Origin: Acetoanaerobium noterae
GTDB lineage: Bacteria > Bacillota > Clostridia > Peptostreptococcales > Filifactoraceae
Reading direction: 5' to 3'
Assembly: GCF_900168025.1 (NCBI RefSeq)
Contig: NZ_FUYN01000003.1
Coordinates: forward strand, 186,001 to 250,000
DNA: 64,000 bases
Below, one piece after another: positions 43,638 through 53,388 of this stretch. The notes below the pieces were generated by a model. That model did not search any database and was not told the DNA's origin. It worked only from the letters and a program-made list of their open reading frames with translations. Both the position numbers and the translations under genes were made by a program. Each line of letters starts with the position of its first letter. Position 1 is the first letter of the stretch.

Positions 43638-45542
43638 TTAGAGTTCATATATTCTTCTTATAGCTCCTAATTCATTTAGAAAAACCTCTACTAAATTTGG
43701 ATCAAAGTGTTTTCCTGCACCTTTTTTAATAGTTTCAACTGCATCATTGAATCCATGGGCATCTTTATAAACTCTTTTTGATGTGAGTGCATCAAATACA
43801 TCTGCTATTGCTACTATTCTAGCTGAAAGAGGTATTTCATGGCTTTTTAGCCCTTCTGGATATCCTGAGCCGTCCCATTTTTCATGATGATATCTAGCAA
43901 TTTCTTCAGCAACTTTGAAAAAATCTTTATCAAACATTTTCAAGCTTTCTCTTATTTCTCTAAATATATCAGCTCCTACAGCTGCATGAGTTCTCATCTC
44001 CTGCCATTCCTCTGGAGTGAGCGCTCCTGGTTTTTTAAGTATTGCATCTGGAATAGATACTTTTCCTATATCATGAGAAGCTGCATTACGCTCTATTTCT
44101 AAAATATATTTCTCAGAAATATCATATCCTGGTATATTTTGAGCTTTTAATCCTTTTGCCAAGATAACTGAGTATTTTACCATCCTTTGTATGTGTTCAC
44201 CTGTAGATGTGTCTTTTCCTTCTACTAGCTCTGCAAAGCTCGATGTCATTTTAGAAAATACTACTTTTGTAAAGTATGCTCTATTCATCAAGGTTTCAAT
44301 TTCATTGATTATGCCTTTTCCTATTCTCAAGGTTTCACTGTTAAAGAATGCCTTTTTTCTAGAGCTAAAGAACACCATTCCAAAAACTGAACCACTCACC
44401 ATAAGTGGGATTATCATATTGGAGAGCATACCTTCTCTTCTGATGAGTTCTAGTGATGGACTATATGGTCTATCTTCATGTTCAGCTTCCAAATCATCTA
44501 TTATCATAGGCTCACCAGAATCTATGATTTTCTTTAGTCTTGTAGATTCAATAGATACTTCGAATCCTGGTCCTAGCTTAATCTCACCAGACTTAATCAC
44601 CCCATGCTCGGCTATGATTTTTCCGCCCTCATAGTCTACAAAAGCAACCCCTATTCTATCAATTTCAAGTCTTTCTCTTAATTTATAAAATAAAGCATCT
44701 ACTACATCATCTACTATATAGTACTTTGTTAGTAAGGTGCTTATTTCATCTGAGAAGTTTTTTTCTGCAGTTATTGTTTCTACATAATCCATCATTTGAA
44801 CTTCTTCATCAAAATATGGCTTTATTTTAGGAAGTGAGTCTTCTAAATTTTTACGGCTTGATATTACCTTTAGGCTTTTCATCATGTAAGAAAAATCGTA
44901 TTGAATAAAACGAAGTATTACTACTCCTAATAAAAACAGTATTCCTATCAGGGTAATTATGACTGCATTTATAATTAAAGTAATATCTTTAACCATTAAA
45001 TTCTCAATATTCTTTTGATATTCTATTAGATTTTTTATAGATTTATCTTGCTCTGCAAAAAGCTTAGCTAGTTTTTCGACATCAGTATCAACTATATAAG
45101 CCACAGATACCGTAGAATTTATATCATTTAGCTTATCTGTTAGTTCATCAACCGTGCTTTTCATAGGTGCCAAATTATTGCTATGTCTTCCTAGTGTCTG
45201 CTTGTCTATTTTGGTAAGATTATCCCCCAGCTCCCCATAAAGCTTATTAAACTTTTTTATATTCACTTGTATTATGAGCTTATTTTTTGCATATGCATTT
45301 TTTAGAGCATCATTCATTTTTGCAGATTCATCTTTTTCTACTTGAGTTTTTATATTTTCTATTACTGCTATAGGAAGCCTAGTTTCTGCGTGAAGAACGC
45401 TTATTTCATCTACTAAGGATCTATTTGATTCATAGTAGGTTTTTATTTGTGGCACTAAAATAAAATTAGACACAATAGCTACAATAGAAGCTATGCATAC
45501 TAATCCTACACTAAATTTTATGATGTTTTCTATTTTTCTCAT
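43638..45542 (-). CDS. HD-GYP phosphodiesterase with GAF domain
   Basis: Predicted c-di-GMP hydrolase, about 634 residues. Two membrane helices (about 10-30 and 195-215) flank an extracytoplasmic helical sensor. A GAF domain (about 270-420) and the HD-GYP domain (about 440-630) follow, with ASHDIGKVSIPDAIL, THAAVGADI, YHHEKWDGSGYPEGL and ADVFDALTS, so all metal ligands are present. ATG 45542 is chosen for AGGTGG six bases upstream; a longer frame to 45581 lacks this. Single gene. Together with the two GGDEF proteins it shows active c-di-GMP signalling. Confidence 0.93.
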   Translation of the reverse strand: MRKIENIIKFSVGLVCIASIVAIVSNFILVPQIKTYYESNRSLVDEISVLHAETRLPIAVIENIKTQVEKDESAKMNDALKNAYAKNKLIIQVNIKKFNKLYGELGDNLTKIDKQTLGRHSNNLAPMKSTVDELTDKLNDINSTVSVAYIVDTDVEKLAKLFAEQDKSIKNLIEYQKNIENLMVKDITLIINAVIITLIGILFLLGVVILRFIQYDFSYMMKSLKVISSRKNLEDSLPKIKPYFDEEVQMMDYVETITAEKNFSDEISTLLTKYYIVDDVVDALFYKLRERLEIDRIGVAFVDYEGGKIIAEHGVIKSGEIKLGPGFEVSIESTRLKKIIDSGEPMIIDDLEAEHEDRPYSPSLELIRREGMLSNMIIPLMVSGSVFGMVFFSSRKKAFFNSETLRIGKGIINEIETLMNRAYFTKVVFSKMTSSFAELVEGKDTSTGEHIQRMVKYSVILAKGLKAQNIPGYDISEKYILEIERNAASHDIGKVSIPDAILKKPGALTPEEWQEMRTHAAVGADIFREIRESLKMFDKDFFKVAEEIARYHHEKWDGSGYPEGLKSHEIPLSARIVAIADVFDALTSKRVYKDAHGFNDAVETIKKGAGKHFDPNLVEVFLNELGAIRRIYEL

Positions 45543-45843
45543 TGAGCACCACCTATCAGATGATTTTATCAGATTAGCCATTATTTATCTTTAAAAATTT
45601 ATAAATTTTATTTACCCCTTTAGATAATAGCTTTATTTCACTCTATTAATCTTATTTTTTTTGTAAATTTTAACTTTGGCTTTCGTGTTATTATGATTTT
45701 ATCATAAATTAATCTAGATATTATATTTTATAGTTCATTTTCTCTATCAAATATTTAATTTTTAGTTCATTCTCTTCAGGAATTAATTGGGCTATTATTG
45801 TACTTGTTTCTAATAAACTAATTTTGAAAGGAAGTTCGATGTT

Positions 45844-46578
45844 ATGGAGCAAAAAAATTCTGCATGGATCATCGTATCAATTATTTTAGGAATATCCTTA
45901 TTTGCATCAGCTTTTGTGTTAACACAAGGAATAAAGAGCATCAGATCATCTGGAAATGAAATTTCACTTAAAGGCTCAGCAAAGGAAGAGATTAAATCAG
46001 ATTATGCTGTTTGGTCTGGATCATTTAGTTCAAACAATGTAGAATTACAAACTGCGTATCAGGATTTGGAATCTACCGCCCAGCAAGTTAAGGACTTTCT
46101 TATTTCAAAAGGATTTTCTGAAAAGGACTTAATCTTTTCAAGCGTAAGTACCATGCCTATAAATGCTATCATGCAAAATGGTATGTATTCAAACTCAATA
46201 GAAAGCTACAGATTATCACAAACTGTGGAAATCCGCTCTGATGATGTGGACAAAATTGCAGAAATATCTAGAATTTCTACTGAGCTGATAAATCAAGGAA
46301 TAACCTTTGAATCCTATCCACCACAGTATTTCTACACCAAGCTAGCCGATAAAAAAATTCACATGATAGAGATGGCTACTCTAGATGCTAAAGCTAGAGC
46401 AGATGCTATGCTAAAATCATCTGGAAAATCAGCAGGGCAACTTAAGAGTGCATCTGTTGGAGTATTTCAGATAACCCCACCATATTCAAATGAAATCTCT
46501 GATTATGGTATTAATGATACTTCCTCTATAGACAAAGAAATTACTGCTGTAATTACTTGTACTTTTGAAATCAAGTAA
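45844..46578 (+). CDS. SIMPL (DUF541) domain protein
   Basis: 244 residues. N-terminal membrane anchor or uncleaved signal (about 9-30), then the SIMPL domain: GNEISLKGSAKEEIKSDYAVW, YRLSQTVEIRSDDVDKI, and near the end MATLDAKARADAML. Family members are exported proteins with unclear role, some linked to outer-surface or oxidative stress. AAAGGAAG precedes the ATG. Single gene. The preceding 262 bases are AT-rich with no gene. Confidence 0.88.
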   Translation: MEQKNSAWIIVSIILGISLFASAFVLTQGIKSIRSSGNEISLKGSAKEEIKSDYAVWSGSFSSNNVELQTAYQDLESTAQQVKDFLISKGFSEKDLIFSSVSTMPINAIMQNGMYSNSIESYRLSQTVEIRSDDVDKIAEISRISTELINQGITFESYPPQYFYTKLADKKIHMIEMATLDAKARADAMLKSSGKSAGQLKSASVGVFQITPPYSNEISDYGINDTSSIDKEITAVITCTFEIK

Positions 46579-46630
46579 AAAACAACAAATAATTATAAAA
46601 CGTATTTTTTGATATTATCACAAAATTGCT

Positions 46631-46673
46631 AAAAGGAGTTATATAGAAATTTACTTTCTGATAACTCCTTTTA
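46631..46673. terminator. Bidirectional terminator between SIMPL gene and jetC
   Basis: Stem AAAAGGAGTTAT / ATAACTCCTTTT with an 18-base loop (partly paired AGAAA/TTTCT). It separates the convergent SIMPL and Wadjet units. Confidence 0.82.
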
Positions 46674-46699
46674 AATTAGCGTTCAAACGTTTAATTTTG

Positions 46700-49600
46700 T
46701 TATGTTTTTATAACTCTTCCTCCATGTATTACTTTTCCATTATCTAATTTCAGTTCCCAAAATACTGGAAATCTTTCACTGATTTCAACTTTTATAATTT
46801 CTGGAGCTGCGAAGCAAATCATCTGAAAATTAAGTTTATCTGCTATTTCAAATATAGGATCTAATACATGTTTTGCTGAAGCCTTACCAAAAGGATTATC
46901 TAGTACTAAAACTGTAGATGGATTTTCATTTCCTATATTTTTCTTCTTATAACTCATAATCATCATTATTACGAAAGTGTTTACAGAAAGAGTCTGTCCT
47001 CCTGAACCTTCAGGTAAGTCTCCTTCGCCTTTATTTATTGCTTCCCATGTTGTGTAATATTCTTCCCTAGCTCTGGCATATCTAAACTCGTTTTTTTCAG
47101 TCATTTTATATACAAGTAATGTTGGATATCTGCCTTGAAGCGCTTTAGAATATAAAACCGTATCATCCATCAGCTCTTTGTATACTTTGTCGTCTATTTT
47201 CGAAATGTCTTCTTTCTTTTCTAAAATTTTGGATATAGCCTGGACGAAATATTCCTCTAGCAAGTAGATTATTTCAGCTTCTTCTTTAGGTAATCTTTCC
47301 ATGCCTTTAAGTTTTACAAGCGGGAAAATATGACCTTGGTCATTTGTATAATTCATTGATGCAATCATGCTTTTTAATGAATCTATCATTCGTATGATAT
47401 GTATAGATGCTCTACTTGTCCAGTTTTTCATAGCTTCTTCAGCTTTTTGTTTATCCTTAGATAAATTCATAAGTTCCTTTTGAAAATGGTTTTCCATACT
47501 AGTAAAAGAAATAAGATTACTTTTAAAATTTAATATATTTGCTTCTTTAATTGTAGATATAACTTTTTCTTTTAACTTATCTTCTTCTAATTTCAAGTTG
47601 ATTTCTCTAATAAAATCGCTTCTTCTTTTTTCTCCATCGTCTATTTTTTCTTTAATTTTGCGTTCATTGTCATCAAATTCATTTAACCAATCTTGTATTA
47701 TATTTTCTAAATTTTCCTTTATCCTTTCTTTTAAAGCAATATCTTCTTTACCTTTAGAAAAATCGAGAGTATATATTGATTTTATTTTAGCTATATTTAT
47801 ATCAAGCTTGGCTTTATAATCTTTATATTTCTCTAAACCATCGATGCATACTGAGTAAAATTTATTATTTAATTGAATATCTCTACTCACTATATCCATA
47901 TCACTTTGAATATTTATTATAGCTACATCTAGATTCATCTCTGTATCTTGAATTTCAATAAATACTACTGATTTTTTATGCTTATCATATATTTGATTTT
48001 CTTTTGCTTCTAATTGCTGTTTAAATGCCAAAATACTCCCTCTACTTGTATCATAGCTTGACTTAATACTGCTTCTATCAATTTCTAGGTTACCAAGTAT
48101 GATTTTTAGCTGACTTATTTTTATTTGAATTTCATTTAGAGAATTCTCTAGCCTAGGATAGTCCTTCCAATCTTTACTTATCTTATTTAAATCACCGATA
48201 TGCCTTTTCAGTTCAAGATTTAGATGCTTTATATCCTTGTCTAGTAATGCTATGTTATTATTTTTACTAGAAATATCTTCTTCTAATATTTTTCTTTGAT
48301 TTACTAGGCTCATGATGGCAATATTTTGTATAAGTAAAGTTGGAATTTTATCAGTAAGTTCACTAGTTCTTACCCCAAATTCATAGGATGCTTTATTAAA
48401 AATATCTTTTATCTGCTTTATATCATTTTCAATTTCTAGCTTCCATTTACTGTATGAATCTTTAATCATGCTTCTTTTGCCTTCTACATCTTCTATGCTT
48501 AATTCAACTTCTCTTTTGCCTTTTTCCAAATCTAATATGTCTATTTTTATTTTATCTACTATTATTTTTTCCTCATAAAGCTCTTTACTTTTATTTAGAT
48601 ATGACTTCATTTCAATTATAGATTTTTTTGAGTCCACCAGCTTTTTATCTTCCTCTTTCAATGCGTATCTTACCTGATTTAAATTATTGTCAATACTGAG
48701 CTGCTCTTGCTTTTTTATCCTGATTTCATCTATTAAACTTTGTTTTTCCTCTTCATATTCCTTTAACAGAGTTCTAAGCTCTAAAGTAGTCTTTGTTCTT
48801 AAAATTATATTTAAGTCCTGCTTTATTTCTGACATTTTTAAAATATCATTTTTAATGCTAATTTGAATCTCCGTCATTTTACTCATTTCACTTGTTAGTT
48901 CCTCTTTCCAAGTGATATAGTCATTCTCATCAATTAGCTTATATGCCTTATTTACTAAAGTTTTAATAAGATTATTTTTTCCCTTCATTTCGGAGCGAAT
49001 ATAAATAGGCACCATATTATTTAAGAATATTGATTTATCTATATTAGTTTCGATAAGCTGCCAATCTTTCTCACTTCCAATTACAACTGAATATATAAAG
49101 CCAGGATAATCATTTAATATCGTAAGCTTGGCATCATCATCAAGTTCTTTAATAAATTCGCTTCCTGTCTCAACATGTATGCCTAGGTTTTCAACCATTT
49201 CTTTTACAAGAGTTATGTCTTTATTTGCAATAAAAAAATCGTATTTGTTCAATGCTCTATCTATATTCTTTTCCCATATCAGCCTTTGTATTTCTTCTAA
49301 TTTATGATTTTTTTCTTTTTCTTTATTTTCTATTTCTTCTAACTTTTTACTGAACCATAAATTGTTTCTTAGGCTGCCATCGTTATTTTCTAATAAAATT
49401 TTAGATAATTTTTTAACTGTTTCTTTTTCAAAAGCTTCTTGTTTTAGTATTTCTTGATTTAATTTATCCATTTTGATTTCATATTCTTCAAGCTTACTTT
49501 CTAGTATTCCTATACTAGTATTTAGCATAAATAATCTTTTATTATAATCTTCTTTTTCTTCTGTATATTTTTCTATATTTTCTTGAATATCATTTTGAAT

Positions 49601-51172
49601 TATATTTAAATCTTCAAGAATTCGTTCTGGAAATTCAAGACTTAGTAAACTATACTGACTTTCTAATTTAAGTTTATCTTTTAATAGGTCTTTTTCTTTA
49701 AAATCAAATTCAATTATTTTTTTATCTAGTTCTTTGATTTTGAGCTCGTAATTATTCTTTTTATTTTTATATTCTTCTATAGCTCCCTGAACATAATTAA
49801 TATAGCTTTCATAGCTTCTTTCATTTTCTTTCCATATAGCCACATTTTTTTCCCACTCTAATTCTATTGCATTGTCTAATGACTTTGCTTTATCTTTTAT
49901 GTCTTTAATATCTAGGTCTTCAATCAAACTCTCTTTTTCTTTTGTTTTAGCTACGAGGCTTTGCTCAGTTTGTTTTTTCTCATAAAGTAACTCATTTATT
50001 TCATATAATTTTAGGGATTCTTTTTCTGCTTTTATTGTTTCTTCTTTCTCACTAAGCTGCTTTTCTAATTTCTTGACTTCATTTTCTTTTGATATTAACT
50101 TTATTCTTTGCTGATTATACTCAAGATTATCTTTTTTAAATGCCAGTTCATATTTTTCATCTTCTGCCCTTTTTAAATCAGTCTTTAGTTTTTCTAACTC
50201 CTGAGCAACAAAATTTTCTTCCTCTTTTAGGGTGAAATATATATTATTGCCCTTTATTATCAATCTATTTTTTCTATCTATATATCTAGAGCCTGCATCA
50301 GCATTTGCTATAAGAGGTTTTATATATTCTTGTAGATTTTTATATGAACTCTCACGTTTGATTAATACTGGCAAATCTTTCGTGATTGATAGATTGCTTT
50401 TAAACATCTCAATCAAGTTATTTTCACCGTCATGAATATAATTTCGTATATTTTCACTAATTGCAGGCAAGATGATTTTATCGAAAATAGATTTATTGTC
50501 ATTTGCTCCAATAAAATAATCTCCTACTCCTCCTTCAGATTTATTAATGCTTTTTAGATTAATCCACTCACTTCTATAAATCCCTCGGTCTTCTAAATAG
50601 CTATAGTAAGGGCCATCTTTTTTTCTAGCACTAGACTGACTATATTTCGTAAATATACGCTTATTGTCATCTATAAACTTCTCTAAAGTTTCAAGCTCTA
50701 CTGCTTTTTTGTTCTCCAAGTCGTATAATGGTAGATTTTCTACTGTAAAATATCCATCATTTTCATGCTCATATGTATATAAAAAATAATTTAGTCCTGC
50801 ACTTTCTTCTTCATCTGAACCTGTGTTTTTTATTGAAGATTTAAATGCTATCCCATTAATAAGTCTTTTTTCTGGTACCGTGTCTAATACCCATTCTAAA
50901 ACTACATGAAATGTGAAAGAATGTAAGTTTTTTCTTTGGTCATAAAACATACCAATAATCTTATTCCCATTGCTTTTTCCCCACTTAGTTTCAGGTAGTA
51001 ACAGCTGAAAAATAAGCTGCATCATTACTCCCTTTCCTCCACCATTAAATAATGTAAATAAGGTATGATCTACTTTACCATCTTTAGTCAAGTCAAAAAT
51101 CGAATTTTCATGTTCTTTTCTAAGTCCATCGTATTTACATCCAGTAAGCCTAATTTTAGATAGTTTTGGCAT
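46700..51172 (-). CDS. jetC: Wadjet JetC, SMC-like ATPase
   Basis: Core SMC motor of the Wadjet anti-plasmid complex, about 1490 residues. The N-terminal head has an unusual P-loop FNGGGKGVMM (residues 44-53), then long coiled coils over about 300-1240 and a C-terminal head with signature GSGGQTLSVNTFVIMM and Walker B VLVLDNPFGKASA. Two features differ from a standard SMC: the P-loop and an Asn in place of the Walker B Glu, both usual for this branch. ATG 51172 is preferred since AAGGAGG lies 6 bases upstream of it. It overlaps jetB; last gene of the operon. Confidence 0.92.
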   Translation of the reverse strand: MPKLSKIRLTGCKYDGLRKEHENSIFDLTKDGKVDHTLFTLFNGGGKGVMMQLIFQLLLPETKWGKSNGNKIIGMFYDQRKNLHSFTFHVVLEWVLDTVPEKRLINGIAFKSSIKNTGSDEEESAGLNYFLYTYEHENDGYFTVENLPLYDLENKKAVELETLEKFIDDNKRIFTKYSQSSARKKDGPYYSYLEDRGIYRSEWINLKSINKSEGGVGDYFIGANDNKSIFDKIILPAISENIRNYIHDGENNLIEMFKSNLSITKDLPVLIKRESSYKNLQEYIKPLIANADAGSRYIDRKNRLIIKGNNIYFTLKEEENFVAQELEKLKTDLKRAEDEKYELAFKKDNLEYNQQRIKLISKENEVKKLEKQLSEKEETIKAEKESLKLYEINELLYEKKQTEQSLVAKTKEKESLIEDLDIKDIKDKAKSLDNAIELEWEKNVAIWKENERSYESYINYVQGAIEEYKNKKNNYELKIKELDKKIIEFDFKEKDLLKDKLKLESQYSLLSLEFPERILEDLNIIQNDIQENIEKYTEEKEDYNKRLFMLNTSIGILESKLEEYEIKMDKLNQEILKQEAFEKETVKKLSKILLENNDGSLRNNLWFSKKLEEIENKEKEKNHKLEEIQRLIWEKNIDRALNKYDFFIANKDITLVKEMVENLGIHVETGSEFIKELDDDAKLTILNDYPGFIYSVVIGSEKDWQLIETNIDKSIFLNNMVPIYIRSEMKGKNNLIKTLVNKAYKLIDENDYITWKEELTSEMSKMTEIQISIKNDILKMSEIKQDLNIILRTKTTLELRTLLKEYEEEKQSLIDEIRIKKQEQLSIDNNLNQVRYALKEEDKKLVDSKKSIIEMKSYLNKSKELYEEKIIVDKIKIDILDLEKGKREVELSIEDVEGKRSMIKDSYSKWKLEIENDIKQIKDIFNKASYEFGVRTSELTDKIPTLLIQNIAIMSLVNQRKILEEDISSKNNNIALLDKDIKHLNLELKRHIGDLNKISKDWKDYPRLENSLNEIQIKISQLKIILGNLEIDRSSIKSSYDTSRGSILAFKQQLEAKENQIYDKHKKSVVFIEIQDTEMNLDVAIINIQSDMDIVSRDIQLNNKFYSVCIDGLEKYKDYKAKLDINIAKIKSIYTLDFSKGKEDIALKERIKENLENIIQDWLNEFDDNERKIKEKIDDGEKRRSDFIREINLKLEEDKLKEKVISTIKEANILNFKSNLISFTSMENHFQKELMNLSKDKQKAEEAMKNWTSRASIHIIRMIDSLKSMIASMNYTNDQGHIFPLVKLKGMERLPKEEAEIIYLLEEYFVQAISKILEKKEDISKIDDKVYKELMDDTVLYSKALQGRYPTLLVYKMTEKNEFRYARAREEYYTTWEAINKGEGDLPEGSGGQTLSVNTFVIMMIMSYKKKNIGNENPSTVLVLDNPFGKASAKHVLDPIFEIADKLNFQMICFAAPEIIKVEISERFPVFWELKLDNGKVIHGGRVIKT

Positions 51173-51911
51173 CTTCATCCTCCTTTTTATATTTAATCAG
51201 CTCTTGAATTTCCTCGTATCTATCTCCCCCATGATAAAGATTTTCAAGCCGTTCATATAATTCATATTTAGGAATAATTCTATTTTCCTCTTCTAAAGCT
51301 ATAATTAAATTTTCTTGCACTAAAGGTTTAAGAGCTTCATGAATAAACCCTAGCCTAGTCTGCGATGAAAGGCTAAACCCAGCTTTATCTTTCAATTCTT
51401 TGGAATGCGACATTTCAACTGTCCATAGATAATGTATTTCATCTATTGCAATTGCAAATTCTTTAGAAAAGCTATCTTCTTTTTCACTTCTTTTTTTCCA
51501 CGAGTCCAAGGTGTTTGTTATTAATTCTTCTAGCTTATAATAGGATATACCAGAATCTTCATATTTAAAAAAAATATCATTATCTCTATCTATTTCAGAT
51601 AGAAAAACACAGATTATTATATTAGCTAGATAGAAATGTTTTTTCCTATAGAGTTTATTATATTTTTCTTTCATTTGTGTATATGTAGTTGCAAAAATAG
51701 AGCCTTCTCCTCTTGAAACCAGATGAAGATTTTGCCTAGTACTAAGAACAGTTAACCCGCCCTCTTCTGCCATATTTTTTACAATTTCGCTTATAGCATT
51801 GTTTTCATAATATTCATTTGCAAGTACATCACTTGAAGGCACAATCTTCTTATCTAATAAATAAAAAAATAATTCACTTGCTTTTTTTATATCTTCACTG
51901 GTATAGCTCAT
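51156..51911 (-). CDS. jetB: Wadjet JetB, KITE-like subunit (DUF6063-like)
   Basis: 251 residues, small MukE/KITE-like winged-helix protein that bridges JetC heads to JetA. Helical N-terminus (SEDIKKASELFFYLLDKKIV), central FLSEIDRDNDIFFKYEDSG, and an acidic C-terminus. Assigned mainly from its place between jetA and jetC and from size. GAGGAG precedes the ATG, 4 bases after jetA stops. Its stop region overlaps jetC, so translation is coupled. Confidence 0.85.
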   Translation of the reverse strand: MSYTSEDIKKASELFFYLLDKKIVPSSDVLANEYYENNAISEIVKNMAEEGGLTVLSTRQNLHLVSRGEGSIFATTYTQMKEKYNKLYRKKHFYLANIIICVFLSEIDRDNDIFFKYEDSGISYYKLEELITNTLDSWKKRSEKEDSFSKEFAIAIDEIHYLWTVEMSHSKELKDKAGFSLSSQTRLGFIHEALKPLVQENLIIALEEENRIIPKYELYERLENLYHGGDRYEEIQELIKYKKEDEDAKTI

Positions 51912-51915
51912 ATCT

Positions 51916-53388
51916 TCACTCCTCTAAATAAATGGTATATGGAGAGATGAATAGTTCTTTCCATGAAAAAGGTTCATTTGTATCTTCTATTTTGGATAAA
52001 ATTTTCTTTCCATCTAATGTTATAAATATAGGATTTTTCTCACATAGCTTTTTATACAGCTTTAATCTTTCATCATCACCATTGTGATTCACATCTAATT
52101 TAAGGCTAGAAATCACAAACATCATAAATAAATCTATATTTTCATTTTGACTGAGCCATTTTGCTTTAACCTCTTCATTTTTTTCATTTAATTCGAGTAT
52201 AGAAAATTTCCCTTTTTCAACTAGTGACATGAATACTTCTTCATAAAGCTCTACTAATAAATCCCAGTCTATTTCTCTAAATTTCCAATCTTCCTCAATA
52301 AAATCATCTATCTTGGGTTTTAGAGTTTTCTTATGTTTTATATTTTGCTCAGCCCATGCCCAATCAAGAGGATAAATGAAATCTTTTTTTGGTGAAAATA
52401 AAGGTGCTATTATTTTTTCAATGTCATCTATATTATTTAAACCATTTTTTACAATATTATTTTGCCAGATATCCTTTTTAAAGCTAAAGCTAGAAATATT
52501 CCAAAAACTTTCTGGATATTTCACTCTTATTTCTAGCTCAAGTGCTAAATTTTCCATAACATGCTTTGCTAAACTATCATGTAATAACCTTGCTCGCTCT
52601 AATTTTTCAAACATTCTTTCTGCTTCTATCTTTTTTTCATCTGGTAGACTGTTGTATCTATTTTTCCAAGAAAACATATTTGCAAAAACTTTTTGTTCCT
52701 CTTCGAATTGTTCTTTAATTTCATCCTCTGACTTTTTTCCTCTTATATTTCTATCAAAAAATATATTTTGCGGTTCTCTTATGATCACTGTTTTATATTC
52801 TTTTTCTCTGTTTATAAGAGTCTTTACTCTAGCTATTAGGTTGTCTATGCTATTTTTTGCCTTAGAAAAATTTCCTGTTTTTATCAATTGAAGTGTGTAG
52901 AACTGCTCTAAATCAAATCCAAATTCCTCTAAAATTTCTCTAGTAATAAAAACCATTTCTTGGCTTTCCTCAGTTAACATGTAAACTGTAGAGCCGCCTT
53001 GTTCCCACCTGCTATGTTCTCTATCAACTTTAAAATATCTAAATATATAGTCCTGCTTATTCCCTTTTGATTCATCATAAATCCTAGATTTAAATCCTTC
53101 CTGTTTTGTAGGGTCTCTATACCAAAGAGTTCCGTCTACTATTCTTTCAACTATTTCTTGCGTGTAGTTCAGCTTCATAGTGGCTAGAATTTTTTCAGTG
53201 ATAAAAATCATATCATTTCTGGTTCTATTACTATCCTCACTGAGTTCTTTTAGAAAAATATTTTGAATTAGCAAAAAGCTAATTTCATATGCGTACTCAT
53301 TTAGTTCTCCTATATCCATACCTGAACCAAGCATACGAATAATTTGAAGTTTTTTCATTCTGTTAAAAAATCCTTTTTCGATAATCAT
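51916..53388 (-). CDS. jetA: Wadjet JetA, kleisin-like subunit (DUF5716-like)
   Basis: 490 residues, MukF-like kleisin of the complex. N-terminal winged-helix region (IIEKGFFNRMKKLQIIRML), central helices (QEGFKSRIYDESKGNKQDYI, GGSTVYMLTEESQEMVF), and C-terminal part ending with LFISPYTIYLEE. Assigned from similarity to DUF5716-type JetA and from operon position. Its ATG overlaps the jetD stop (ATGA). AGGTGA lies upstream. Confidence 0.88.
   Translation of the reverse strand: MIIEKGFFNRMKKLQIIRMLGSGMDIGELNEYAYEISFLLIQNIFLKELSEDSNRTRNDMIFITEKILATMKLNYTQEIVERIVDGTLWYRDPTKQEGFKSRIYDESKGNKQDYIFRYFKVDREHSRWEQGGSTVYMLTEESQEMVFITREILEEFGFDLEQFYTLQLIKTGNFSKAKNSIDNLIARVKTLINREKEYKTVIIREPQNIFFDRNIRGKKSEDEIKEQFEEEQKVFANMFSWKNRYNSLPDEKKIEAERMFEKLERARLLHDSLAKHVMENLALELEIRVKYPESFWNISSFSFKKDIWQNNIVKNGLNNIDDIEKIIAPLFSPKKDFIYPLDWAWAEQNIKHKKTLKPKIDDFIEEDWKFREIDWDLLVELYEEVFMSLVEKGKFSILELNEKNEEVKAKWLSQNENIDLFMMFVISSLKLDVNHNGDDERLKLYKKLCEKNPIFITLDGKKILSKIEDTNEPFSWKELFISPYTIYLEE

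Noticed and set aside
44191-44634. Open frame of 147 codons on the + strand
   Set aside because: Antisense to the HD-GYP/GAF gene, Ser- and Leu-rich, no ribosome site.
52376-52891. Open frame of 171 codons on the + strand
   Set aside because: Antisense to jetA, Ser/Phe-rich and without a domain or ribosome site.
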